From NCBI GenBank assembly GCA_003448025.1, contig DLXL01000618.1, positions 10,231-19,131 of the forward strand: a stretch of 8,901 nt of DNA. The letters run 5' to 3'. The position numbers were made by a program, and so were the translations under genes. Positions 1-5,942 of this stretch are shown piece after piece. Below the pieces are notes generated by a model that did not search any database, was not told the origin of the DNA, and saw nothing but the letters and a program-made list of their open reading frames with translations. Each line of letters begins with the position of its first letter. Position 1 is the stretch's first letter. Origin of the DNA: Saprospirales bacterium (GTDB lineage Bacteria; Bacteroidota; Bacteroidia; Chitinophagales; Saprospiraceae).

Positions 1-236
1 TGTGCCACTTCTTTGCCATCTCCGATGATGCCAAAATTAGCCTTTCCGGTGAGCACCTCTTTCCGGGCTATGATACTGGCTTCCCGGCTAATGCAACAGA
101 TTCGGTAATCTGCCAGGACTTCCTCTCGATTAAATGTGGTGGTAGCTTTGGCGCGTTTGGTTACGGGCATCGAAGTCATATTTGCTGGTTGAGAGGTCAA
201 TTGCTTGGTAAATTTGCCTGAATAAACATGAATCAT
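1..236 (-). CDS. 2-oxoacid dehydrogenase E1 component (alpha or fused alpha/beta), N-terminal fragment
   Basis: This is the first 78 codons of a minus-strand gene cut by the left edge of the window. Residues 35-78 (beginning TFNREEVLADYRICCISREA and running through RKEVLTGKANFGIIGDGKE) match my recollection of the N-terminus of Bacteroidota thiamine-diphosphate-dependent E1 proteins. These decarboxylate pyruvate or branched-chain 2-oxoacids and are often alpha/beta fusions of about 650-800 residues. The cofactor-binding part lies beyond the window, so substrate and fusion state cannot be read. An in-frame TAA at 258-260 bounds the start. ATG at 236 gives the longest form; ATG at 179 or 170 would give a shorter leader that fits the family better, because the first 20-30 residues look non-conserved. 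A -7 box at 271-278 is compatible with all of these. The gene is divergent from the DksA-like gene. Confidence 0.72.
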   Translation of the reverse strand, partial: MIHVYSGKFTKQLTSQPANMTSMPVTKRAKATTTFNREEVLADYRICCISREASIIARKEVLTGKANFGIIGDGKEVA

Positions 237-270
237 GTATTCGAGGCTCAAATACCCTTAATAAGGTGTG

Positions 271-278
271 CAAAAGTA
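271..278 (-). promoter_or_regulatory. Bacteroidota-type -7 box for the E1 gene
   Basis: The minus strand reads TACTTTTG, a match to the TAnnTTTG -7 consensus of Bacteroidota primary sigma promoters. A TTTG at 295-298 lies 16 bp upstream as a possible -33 element, slightly closer than usual. Transcription would begin near 265, leaving about 30 nt before the ATG at 236. This is motif reading only; no transcript data are available. Confidence 0.5.
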
Positions 279-373
279 TAAAAATATGGCCATCCAAAAA
301 CACTGGAGTAGGGCCTGAATATGGAATTATAGTAAATTTTATTTTTTCATGGGTAATACAATTTGAAATGGAC

Positions 374-381
374 TAATTTTG
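374..381 (+). promoter_or_regulatory. Bacteroidota-type -7 box for the DksA-like gene
   Basis: TAATTTTG matches the TAnnTTTG -7 consensus. I see no clear TTG -33 element at the usual distance. A start site around 387-389 would place the hairpin at 389-407 at the very 5' end of the transcript and leave a leader of about 50 nt before the ATG at 438. Confidence 0.45.
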
Positions 382-388
382 CCCCCTT

Positions 389-409
389 AAATCAGGTTGC
401 CTGATTTTT
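389..409 (+). promoter_or_regulatory. Leader hairpin followed by a T tract, upstream of the DksA-like gene
   Basis: AAATCAGG (389-396) and CCTGATTT (400-407) form a perfect 8-bp stem with a 3-nt loop, and the T run continues to 409. It looks like a small intrinsic terminator, but no plus-strand gene ends here; the upstream gene is divergent. It lies between the predicted promoter and the start codon of the DksA-like gene. It could be an attenuator or a 5'-end stabilising hairpin. The structure is seen directly; the role is inferred. Confidence 0.45.
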
Positions 410-437
410 ACATTATACACTCAAAACTTACCTCATC

Positions 438-1022
438 ATGTCGAACGACCTTAAAGTGCGCTACAGCGACGAGGAATTGCAGGAGTTTAAAGCGATTGTT
501 GAAGAAAAGCTTGCCCAGGCGCAGGAAGAGCTTCGTACAACGGAACAGCAAATTGCAGACCTCAATGAAAACGGATTTAACCAGCAGGGAGGAGATTGGT
601 ATGACGATAGTACAGCACATACTGATCTTGAGATGTTGCAGCGGATGTTGACCCGCCAGCAACGATTCGTTCAGGATTTGAGAAATGCTTTGCTGAGAAT
701 CCATAATAAAACTTATGGCATTTGCATCGTAACCGGCGAGCTCATCAGTAAGGAGCGGTTACGATTGGTACCTCATGCTACGAAAAGTATCGATGGTAAA
801 GCTATGGCAAATGCCAATGTCAAGCCAGCTATCGGAAATGCCGGAGATTCCTTTGATGGTGACAGTGAAGACCGGCCCGGCGGCAAACCAATTGGCGACA
901 AGGTTCGCCTGACGAATGGGAAGCGCCCAACACATGCCAGCGGAGACGATTGGGAGATTGATAATGAGACCCTCGAAGATGCTGGATACACACGCAGAAA
1001 AACGGACGACGACGACGAATAA
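438..1022 (+). CDS. TraR/DksA family regulator lacking the zinc-finger cysteines
   Basis: A 194-residue protein of the DksA/TraR fold, which in other bacteria inserts a coiled coil into the RNA polymerase secondary channel and modulates transcription with ppGpp. Residues ~10-45 and ~62-90 are predicted helices forming the coiled coil, with a tip rich in acidic residues (G51-G-D53-W-Y-D56-D57-S-T-A60) comparable to the DxxDxA tip of DksA. The zinc-finger region follows (Y93-G-I-C96-I-V-T-G100, then I103-S-K-E-R-L-R-L-V-P112). C96 is the only cysteine in the protein, so the usual four-cysteine zinc site is absent; I recall this as a common Bacteroidota variant. Residues ~125-194 form a polar, probably disordered tail ending DDDDE. 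The ATG at 438 follows an A-rich leader without a Shine-Dalgarno sequence. The gene is monocistronic and ends at the bidirectional terminator. Confidence 0.85.
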   Translation: MSNDLKVRYSDEELQEFKAIVEEKLAQAQEELRTTEQQIADLNENGFNQQGGDWYDDSTAHTDLEMLQRMLTRQQRFVQDLRNALLRIHNKTYGICIVTGELISKERLRLVPHATKSIDGKAMANANVKPAIGNAGDSFDGDSEDRPGGKPIGDKVRLTNGKRPTHASGDDWEIDNETLEDAGYTRRKTDDDDE

Positions 1023-1044
1023 ATTACTTTTGTTGAATCAAACA

Positions 1045-1081
1045 AAAAAGCGGCTCTCGGAATATCCGGAAGCCGCTTTTT
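1045..1081. terminator. Bidirectional intrinsic terminator between the DksA-like gene and secG
   Basis: AAAAAGCGGCT (1045-1055) is the exact reverse complement of AGCCGCTTTTT (1071-1081). CGG (1058-1060) and CCG (1066-1068) can extend the stem towards an AATAT loop. The stem is flanked by an A tract on the left and a T tract on the right, so it reads as a terminator in both directions. It sits 22 bases after the stop of the plus-strand DksA-like gene and 19 bases after the stop of the minus-strand secG. Confidence 0.85.
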
Positions 1082-1100
1082 ATTTGATAGCCAAAACTGC

Positions 1101-1379
1101 TTATTGTGGAGCAGACTGAAGTGGAATTTCAGTTGGAGTATCCGCAGCACCTCCGGTACCTACGGTGAGTACGGCAACCACACAAAGAATGATCAGCGCC
1201 CCGGCAAGCACCCAGGTTGCTTTTTCAATAAAGTCTGTAGAACGAGCTGCGCCAAAGAGCTGCTGCGCCTGACCGCCAAGGCTGGCATCCAAGCCTCCGC
1301 CTTTAGGGTTTTGAATCAACACCGCTGTGATTAGTAGCACACTTACCAATGCGATGAAAACTGTTAGAATGGAAAGCAT
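1101..1379 (-). CDS. secG: Preprotein translocase subunit SecG
   Basis: A 92-residue inner-membrane protein, the non-essential small subunit of the SecYEG channel that assists SecA-driven export. Two hydrophobic segments are visible at residues 1-22 and about 53-75. The cytoplasmic loop between them carries the family signature: Q23-N-P-K-G-G-G-L-D followed by G35-G-Q-A-Q-Q-L-F-G. The C-terminal tail after residue 76 is short, polar and Pro/Thr-rich, as is usual in Bacteroidota. It is the last gene of the minus-strand block, starts 8 bp after the stop of the TPR-like gene and ends at a strong terminator. It is probably co-transcribed with that gene and lptE. Confidence 0.93.
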   Translation of the reverse strand: MLSILTVFIALVSVLLITAVLIQNPKGGGLDASLGGQAQQLFGAARSTDFIEKATWVLAGALIILCVVAVLTVGTGGAADTPTEIPLQSAPQ

Positions 1380-1387
1380 AATATTGC

Positions 1388-2206
1388 CTATTTTTTAAGT
1401 TTGTCAATTTCGGCCGCAAAGTACGTGCTTTTTTCTGGAAACAACAAAGCTAAACGGGCATACATCTGTGCGGCTTTGTCCCGATAGCCTTGTTTGGCAT
1501 AAAGCTTTGCGAGTGTTTCAGAAACTACATCCTGATTTTCGGTTACACTTTTCTCAGCCAGATGATGGGCAATCCCTTGTGTTTTAGGGGGTTCTGTTGC
1601 ATTTTCATACTCATCATCCGCTAATTCCTGCCTGACAGGACCCCGTGGTGTTACCTTGGGATGAGGGATTGAAGAAACTTCATTTTTTTTCAATACCGGA
1701 GGGTTAAAACTACCAATCCAAGTGTCGAAATCCATTGAAGTGTTGGTTGTATGGGAAGGGACCACCGTATCTGCTTGAGATATAATAGGTTCAACCGGTG
1801 CTTTCGGCTCATCTATAACCGGGGGCTCCGTTGGGGCTGAAGCGGCAAAGGATTGGCCATTGATATTTTCTTCCCTTGCCATAGGAGCCAGTGCTTCCAG
1901 TTCACGTTTGACCGTTTCTATGGGCTTTAATTCCAACACTTCTTCCGGGGCAAGAATTTGCTGAGGCGCAATCATTTGAGGGGCCGTCAGCATAAAAAGG
2001 CGGGTCCTGTCCAAACTATAAGCTGCTGCGGTTGCCAGATTTTGGCCAGCATCAGGATGATCAATTTGCCTTGCCTTTATGGCAAGGAGGTATCGTAAGT
2101 TAGGCGCATACGGATAAGCGAGTGCGAGGGTTTTGAGTTCCTCGTACGTGATTCTCCGGAGCAATTCCGGGTCTTCTACCAATTGAAAAAATCTTTCCTG
2201 AGTCAA
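1388..2206 (-). CDS. TPR-like protein of unknown function (Bacteroidota lptE-secG neighbourhood)
   Basis: A 272-residue protein with no signal peptide or membrane segment, probably cytoplasmic. The N-terminal helical region (residues 1-75) contains F6-F7-Q-L-V, then E23-L-K-T-L and Y31-P-Y-A-P-N-L-R-Y-L-L. I recall similar starts in uncharacterised Bacteroidota proteins from this neighbourhood. Residues ~110-215 are Pro/Glu/Thr-rich and probably disordered. Residues ~228-262 resemble one tetratricopeptide-like helical pair (L232-A-K-L-Y-A-K-Q-G, A245-Q-M-Y-A-R-L-A-L-L-F-P-E-K-S). The start codon is TTG at 2204-2206: an in-frame TGA at 2231-2233 excludes any upstream ATG, and the next in-frame ATG is about 70 codons in. 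It lies 39 bp after lptE and 8 bp before secG. The function is unknown; a scaffold role in envelope biogenesis is only a guess from context. Confidence 0.75.
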   Translation of the reverse strand: MTQERFFQLVEDPELLRRITYEELKTLALAYPYAPNLRYLLAIKARQIDHPDAGQNLATAAAYSLDRTRLFMLTAPQMIAPQQILAPEEVLELKPIETVKRELEALAPMAREENINGQSFAASAPTEPPVIDEPKAPVEPIISQADTVVPSHTTNTSMDFDTWIGSFNPPVLKKNEVSSIPHPKVTPRGPVRQELADDEYENATEPPKTQGIAHHLAEKSVTENQDVVSETLAKLYAKQGYRDKAAQMYARLALLFPEKSTYFAAEIDKLKK

Positions 2207-2245
2207 GGCATCATAAGGCTTTACCGTGGTTCATCACCAGGGTGG

Positions 2246-2758
2246 TTACCAATCGTTAAATGCAGCGTTAAAAATATCTTCCAGAATCTGGGGGTAAATG
2301 GTTGTTGTCAGTAATTGATCCTGTACGCTAAGCAGCTCCTGTGAGTTATCAAATTCTGCAAAGTGGCGAAAAGAGCGGGCAGTTGGCCAACTTTTTTTCT
2401 CGTTTTTATTATGTATAAACTGAACACTGACCCCTACTTCGAGGCGATTTAGCGCAACGACCTCACCTGGTTTGGGTGCAACGGGTACAACCCTGAACTC
2501 TGTTACCTTCCCTGTAAATTCTACGTCTGCATCCGTATTTTTAAGGTTTAACCGGCTCTCCAGTCGGATCTTGTCTTTCAAACGTTCTGTAAATTCAAGC
2601 GGAAGGGTAGGAGGGGCTGATGCGGATTGACCTTCAAAATTCTGCACAAAAAAGGTATTGACATCCGGATCGATGGATATGCCTTTAAAGGAATAACAAC
2701 ATCCTGAAAACAGCCAAAGCATGATCACCGCAATGGGCAAAGTCGTTTTCATGCGCAT
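2246..2758 (-). CDS. lptE: LptE-family LPS assembly lipoprotein
   Basis: A 170-residue lipoprotein. The N-terminus has two basic residues, a hydrophobic core (L7-F17) and a lipobox F17-S-G-C20, so C20 should be lipidated after signal peptidase II cleavage. The -3 Phe is a little atypical. The mature start, C-Y-S-F-K-G then I-D-P-D-V-N-T-F-F-V-Q-N-F, is the pattern I associate with Bacteroidota LptE-family proteins. In proteobacteria LptE plugs the LptD barrel and helps deliver LPS to the outer surface. The segment E54-F-T-E-R-L-K-D-K-I fits the family's secreted alpha/beta domain. ATG at 2758 is used here; ATG at 2752 (M3) would also serve. It lies 30 bp downstream of the trpF-like gene with a possible own promoter in the gap, and 39 bp before the TPR-like gene. 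The family call is good; a partnership with LptD is inferred. Confidence 0.82.
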   Translation of the reverse strand: MRMKTTLPIAVIMLWLFSGCCYSFKGISIDPDVNTFFVQNFEGQSASAPPTLPLEFTERLKDKIRLESRLNLKNTDADVEFTGKVTEFRVVPVAPKPGEVVALNRLEVGVSVQFIHNKNEKKSWPTARSFRHFAEFDNSQELLSVQDQLLTTTIYPQILEDIFNAAFNDW

Positions 2759-2763
2759 TTATT

Positions 2764-2782
2764 TGTTCAATGTTCAAAGATA
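2764..2782 (-). promoter_or_regulatory. Possible promoter for lptE with a 7-bp direct repeat
   Basis: The minus strand reads TATCTTTG at 2782-2775, matching TAnnTTTG. A TTG at 2806-2808 lies 23 bp upstream, at the far end of the acceptable range. On the plus strand TGTTCAA occurs twice back to back (2764-2770 and 2771-2777), overlapping the box. Transcription from here would leave a leader of only about ten nucleotides before the ATG at 2758. This is a weak call based on one short motif. Confidence 0.35.
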
Positions 2783-2788
2783 AAGCAG

Positions 2789-3436
2789 TTATGCATTTAC
2801 TGCCGCAAAAAATCGTTCCAGCTTCCATGGGTCCAGCTTCCCTTCCGTGCGAACGCCACTACACAAATCTAGCCCGTATGGCTGGACAGCCTCGATAGCC
2901 TCCCGAACATTGTCAGGGTTAAGACCACCTGCCAGAAATACCGGTACCGGCGATTGCGCTACTATTTTTCTACTGATTTGCCAGTTATGCGTTCTTCCTG
3001 TACCTCCTAACTCTTTAACGGCCAAGGTAGGGTTTCCGCTGTCCAATAAAACAAAATCAACCCATTCCGCGGCTATCAGGGCTTCTTCCAAACTTTCTTC
3101 GCCTGTTACATGAATTACCTGTACCAGTTTAATGCCTGGTAATGCCTCCCGAATTTCTGCATAGGTGCCAAATTGTAATGCATCGACGATCTGAATAGTA
3201 TTGGTGCCAACACGTTTATTATGTTGGATGATGTCTGATGCTTTGGTCTCACTCGTCAATAAAAAAGTAGCGATATCTGTCGGCACTTTTGCTGCAATTT
3301 GGGCGATCAAATCGTCTGATATAATTCCAGGACCACTTGGCATGGCACCTACGAGGCCCAACGCGGCTGCTCCTGCTGAAATGGCTGTTTGGGCTTCCTC
3401 CTCACTGCTGATGCAACAGATTTTAACTCGGATCAT
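2789..3436 (-). CDS. Phosphoribosylanthranilate isomerase-like (TrpF-like) protein
   Basis: A 215-residue TIM barrel of the TrpF family, which isomerises phosphoribosylanthranilate in tryptophan synthesis. It starts V4-K-I-C7, with C7 at the general-base position. D132 in V129-L-L-D-S fits the general acid. Phosphate-loop features follow: G144-G-T-G147, A169-G-G-L-N-P and Y187-G-L-D-L-C-S-G-V. The length is normal. The canonical loop around the S-P-R substrate-binding arginine is replaced by M32-P-S-G-P-G37-I-I-S, so the arginine is missing. I recall a branch of TrpF-like proteins with this M-P-S-G-P-G motif, which points to a paralogous subfamily rather than a sequencing error. The gene follows guaA by 26 bp and is not in a trp operon. 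Function as tryptophan-pathway TrpF is possible but doubtful, so no symbol is assigned. Confidence 0.75.
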   Translation of the reverse strand: MIRVKICCISSEEEAQTAISAGAAALGLVGAMPSGPGIISDDLIAQIAAKVPTDIATFLLTSETKASDIIQHNKRVGTNTIQIVDALQFGTYAEIREALPGIKLVQVIHVTGEESLEEALIAAEWVDFVLLDSGNPTLAVKELGGTGRTHNWQISRKIVAQSPVPVFLAGGLNPDNVREAIEAVQPYGLDLCSGVRTEGKLDPWKLERFFAAVNA

Positions 3437-3462
3437 AATGAGTGGTTATTTACAGGAGTATG

Positions 3463-5001
3463 TTATTCCCACTCTATGGTGGCTGGTGGCTTGGTGGAGA
3501 TATCATAAACCACCCGGTTAATTCCTTTTACATTATTGATGATCTCGCTGCTGACTTCTGCAAGAAATTCGTGGGGAAGCCTGCTCCATTCTGCGGTCAT
3601 ACCATCAGTAGAGCTCACCGCACGCAGTGCTATTGTTTTTTCGTAGGTGCGTTCATCGCCCATTACACCTACGGATTGGATTGGCAACAGAATGGTGCCG
3701 GCCTGCCAGACTTCGTCGTACAGGCCATGTTCCCGCAATGTGCCAATAAAAATGGCGTCAGCTTCCTGAAGGATGGCCACTTTTTCCGGGGTAATATCTC
3801 CCAGAATACGAATGCCAAGCCCGGGTCCGGGGAACGGATGACGGTTGAGAATGTTTGGAGATACCTGTAATTCTTTGCCCACTCTTCTTACCTCGTCTTT
3901 GAACAAGGAACGGAGGGGTTCTACGATTTTAAGCTTAAGCTTTTCTGGCAATCCACCTACGTTGTGGTGACTTTTAATCGTTACAGACGGCCCGTGTACA
4001 CTGCCGGATTCAATCACGTCCGGGTAAATGGTGCCCTGTCCCAGCCACTGAAAATCCGGATGCGCCTCGCTTTCCTCTTCAAAGATTTCAATAAATAGCT
4101 TGCCGATGATTTTTCGCTTTTGCTCCGGATCACTTACTCCTGCCAGGGCATTGTAAAATCTATCCTTGGCATCCACGCCCTCAATATTAAGTCCCATTCC
4201 TTTATAGGAATCCAGCACCTCCTGAAATTCGTTTTTTCGGAGCAAACCGTTGTCTACAAAAAAACAAAAGAGGCGGTCGCCGATGGCGCGGTGCAATAAA
4301 GTTGCTGCAACCGTACTATCCACCCCGCCGGATAGTGCCATGATGACTTTTTCATGGCCAATTTTCTGGCGCAATTCAGCAATGGTTTCCTCCACAAAGT
4401 GCTGAGCGGTCCAATCTCCCGTACATCCGCAGATGTCGTAAACAAAGTTTTTCAGGATTTCGAAGCCCTCTAGGCTGTGGAATACTTCCGGGCGGAATTG
4501 AATGCCGTACACCGGAGTAGCAAAACGGCCTTCTTCCGAACGAAAGGCAGCATAAGGGATGGTGTCTGAATTGCCCAGGACCTCAAAACCCTCCGGCATA
4601 CGCACAATGGTATCGGAATGGCTCATCCAAACCTGAGAGCGCTTGGATATCCCATTGAAGAATGGGTCGCTGGAGGCATGGTGCTGCAACATCACTTTGC
4701 CATATTCCCGTTTGGAAGATTGTGCCACTTCACCACCAAAAAAATCAGCGGTAAGCTGTGCGCCATAACAAATACCCAACAGAGGTTTTTTACCGGCAAT
4801 TTGATTCAAATCCAACCGGAGGGCATTCTCCCAGCGAACAGAAAACGGGCTTCCGGAAAGGATTACCCCGCAGATGTCATCGCTGAGTTCAGGCATTTTG
4901 TTGTAAGGAACAATCTCGCAATTCACATTCATCTCGCGCACCCGGCGCGCGATGAGTTGGGTGTATTGGGAACCAAAATCGAGAATAAGGATTTTTTGCA
5001 T
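3463..5001 (-). CDS. guaA: GMP synthase (glutamine-hydrolysing), GuaA, with His-to-Arg at the glutaminase triad
   Basis: GuaA converts XMP to GMP using ATP and ammonia taken from glutamine. From ATG at 5001 the protein is 512 residues, the normal length, and opens [16 protein letters not shown]; an upstream extension to 5055 is possible but not family-like. The class I glutamine amidotransferase domain spans about 1-190, with nucleophile C78 in L75-G-I-C-Y-G. The triad Glu is E172, but the His of the canonical Q-F-H-P-E-V is R170 (Q168-F-R-P-E-V). The ATP-pyrophosphatase domain starts near 200 with the P-loop L223-S-G-G-V-D-S. Later motifs include [16 protein letters not shown] and the C-terminal K-P-P-A-T-I-E-W-E. 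All other motifs look intact. The trpF-like gene follows 26 bp later. A -7 box and a hairpin lie between guaA and prmA. Confidence 0.96.
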   Translation of the reverse strand: MQKILILDFGSQYTQLIARRVREMNVNCEIVPYNKMPELSDDICGVILSGSPFSVRWENALRLDLNQIAGKKPLLGICYGAQLTADFFGGEVAQSSKREYGKVMLQHHASSDPFFNGISKRSQVWMSHSDTIVRMPEGFEVLGNSDTIPYAAFRSEEGRFATPVYGIQFRPEVFHSLEGFEILKNFVYDICGCTGDWTAQHFVEETIAELRQKIGHEKVIMALSGGVDSTVAATLLHRAIGDRLFCFFVDNGLLRKNEFQEVLDSYKGMGLNIEGVDAKDRFYNALAGVSDPEQKRKIIGKLFIEIFEEESEAHPDFQWLGQGTIYPDVIESGSVHGPSVTIKSHHNVGGLPEKLKLKIVEPLRSLFKDEVRRVGKELQVSPNILNRHPFPGPGLGIRILGDITPEKVAILQEADAIFIGTLREHGLYDEVWQAGTILLPIQSVGVMGDERTYEKTIALRAVSSTDGMTAEWSRLPHEFLAEVSSEIINNVKGINRVVYDISTKPPATIEWE

Positions 5002-5042
5002 ACGTATCAGGTGCGGCGATAGGGGGTTCGGGAAAGAAGGCG

Positions 5043-5050
5043 CAAAGGTA
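5043..5050 (-). promoter_or_regulatory. Bacteroidota-type -7 box for guaA
   Basis: The minus strand reads TACCTTTG followed by C, matching TAnnTTTG and identical to the box upstream of ffh. No TTG is visible at -33. The predicted start near 5036 gives a leader of about 35 nt before the ATG at 5001, which also supports that ATG over the longer reading frame start at 5055. Confidence 0.5.
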
Positions 5051-5063
5051 TGCAAAAACCCTT

Positions 5064-5107
5064 AGACTTGTTGAGATGGGGGCATAGTAACCCGTCGCAA
5101 CAAGTCT
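5064..5107 (-). terminator. Long-armed hairpin between prmA and guaA, probable prmA terminator
   Basis: AGACTTGTTG (5064-5073) is the exact reverse complement of CAACAAGTCT (5098-5107), a 10-bp stem around a 24-nt loop in which GGG (5078-5082 region) and CCC (5091-5093) could pair further. On the minus strand it starts 5 bases after the prmA stop and is followed within six bases by TTTTT (5054-5058), so it can act as an intrinsic terminator. The -7 box of guaA lies just beyond it. An operator or antiterminator role for guaA is an alternative. Confidence 0.6.
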
Positions 5108-5112
5108 TTAGA

Positions 5113-5940
5113 TCAGGCTATCTTATGAAAGATCAAGCAGAGCCAATTTCCACGACTTTTCATCTCTTTTTTTTCAAAGCCCGCTTTTTGAGCCGCTTCC
5201 GTGACGATGTCTTCGTCGGAAAGCAGGATGCCGGAGATGAGCAGCCAGCCGCCGGGTTTGGTCAATTCTGCTAAACGTGGCAGTGATTCCAGAATCACAT
5301 GCCTGTTAATATTGGCTAAAATACCGTCGAAATCCCGGCTCTGAACGGCATCTATGGTGCCCAAACGGGCGATGACATGCGGCACGCCATTGATAGCGCT
5401 GTTTTCGATGGTATTGAGGTAGGATTGTTCCTCGATATCTACGGCTTCCACTACGGCTGCGCCTTCTTTGGCTGCCAGAATGGCCAGAATGCCCGTGCCA
5501 CAGCCATAATCCAGGATATGAGCGCCTTTCATGGGCAAATGTTCAATGGCCGCTATACATTGCCAGGTGGTTTCGTGGTGGCCGGTGCCAAAAGCCATTT
5601 TGGGATTGATGACCAGCTCCCATTTTTTACCGGGAATAGGCTCGTGAAAGTCGGCGCGAACGGCACAATAGTTGTCCACGATCACCGGCTGGAAATTACT
5701 TTCCCAGAGTTCGTTCCAGTTTTGACCTTCGATGAGGGTTTTTTCCCAGGTGAAGTCAAATTGTTCCTGTAATTCGGCCAGTTGAGCTTCAATGTCGGCC
5801 TCCCGGGCTGATGCCGGAGCGAATGCCAGAAAGCCTTCCGGCGTTTCCTCAAAGGTATCAAAAGGGCTGTCGGATAAGAAGGCGATCAGGAGATCAACGT
5901 TTTCCGGGTTGGTTTGGATGGTGTATTGCAGGTAGTTCAT
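5113..5940 (-). CDS. prmA: Ribosomal protein L11 methyltransferase PrmA
   Basis: A 275-residue cytoplasmic SAM-dependent methyltransferase that trimethylates ribosomal protein L11. Residues 1-~65 form the L11-recognition domain. The linker contains W75-N-E-L-W-E-S-N-F. The catalytic domain carries the family signature N112-P-K-M-A-F-G-T-G120-H-H-E-T-T, the SAM-binding motif I L143-D-Y-G-C-G-T-G150, the acidic D168 in V-D-I-E, and the catalytic-loop N210-I-N. The length is close to typical (about 275-295). The start ATG at 5940 is only 2 bp after the stop of the outer-membrane protein gene, and I see no good promoter of its own, so it is probably read through from upstream. A 7-bp hairpin sits 6 nt before the ATG. 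A likely terminator follows the stop. Confidence 0.95.
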   Translation of the reverse strand: MNYLQYTIQTNPENVDLLIAFLSDSPFDTFEETPEGFLAFAPASAREADIEAQLAELQEQFDFTWEKTLIEGQNWNELWESNFQPVIVDNYCAVRADFHEPIPGKKWELVINPKMAFGTGHHETTWQCIAAIEHLPMKGAHILDYGCGTGILAILAAKEGAAVVEAVDIEEQSYLNTIENSAINGVPHVIARLGTIDAVQSRDFDGILANINRHVILESLPRLAELTKPGGWLLISGILLSDEDIVTEAAQKAGFEKKEMKSRGNWLCLIFHKIA

Positions 5941-5942
5941 GT

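Noticed and set aside
397..651. 84-codon plus-strand frame overlapping the DksA-like start
   Set aside because: It is out of frame with the recognised gene, and its Lys/Arg/Ser-rich translation shows no domain.
773..1150. 125-codon minus-strand frame across the DksA-like 3' end and terminator
   Set aside because: It overlaps the coding DksA-like gene, crosses the bidirectional terminator and runs into secG; no family features.
3442..3870. 142-codon plus-strand frame opposite guaA
   Set aside because: Antisense to conserved guaA C-terminal motifs; no promoter or family signature.
5002..5055. N-terminal extension of GuaA by 18 residues
   Set aside because: The family begins at [10 protein letters not shown], and the predicted transcription start near 5036 lies inside the extension.
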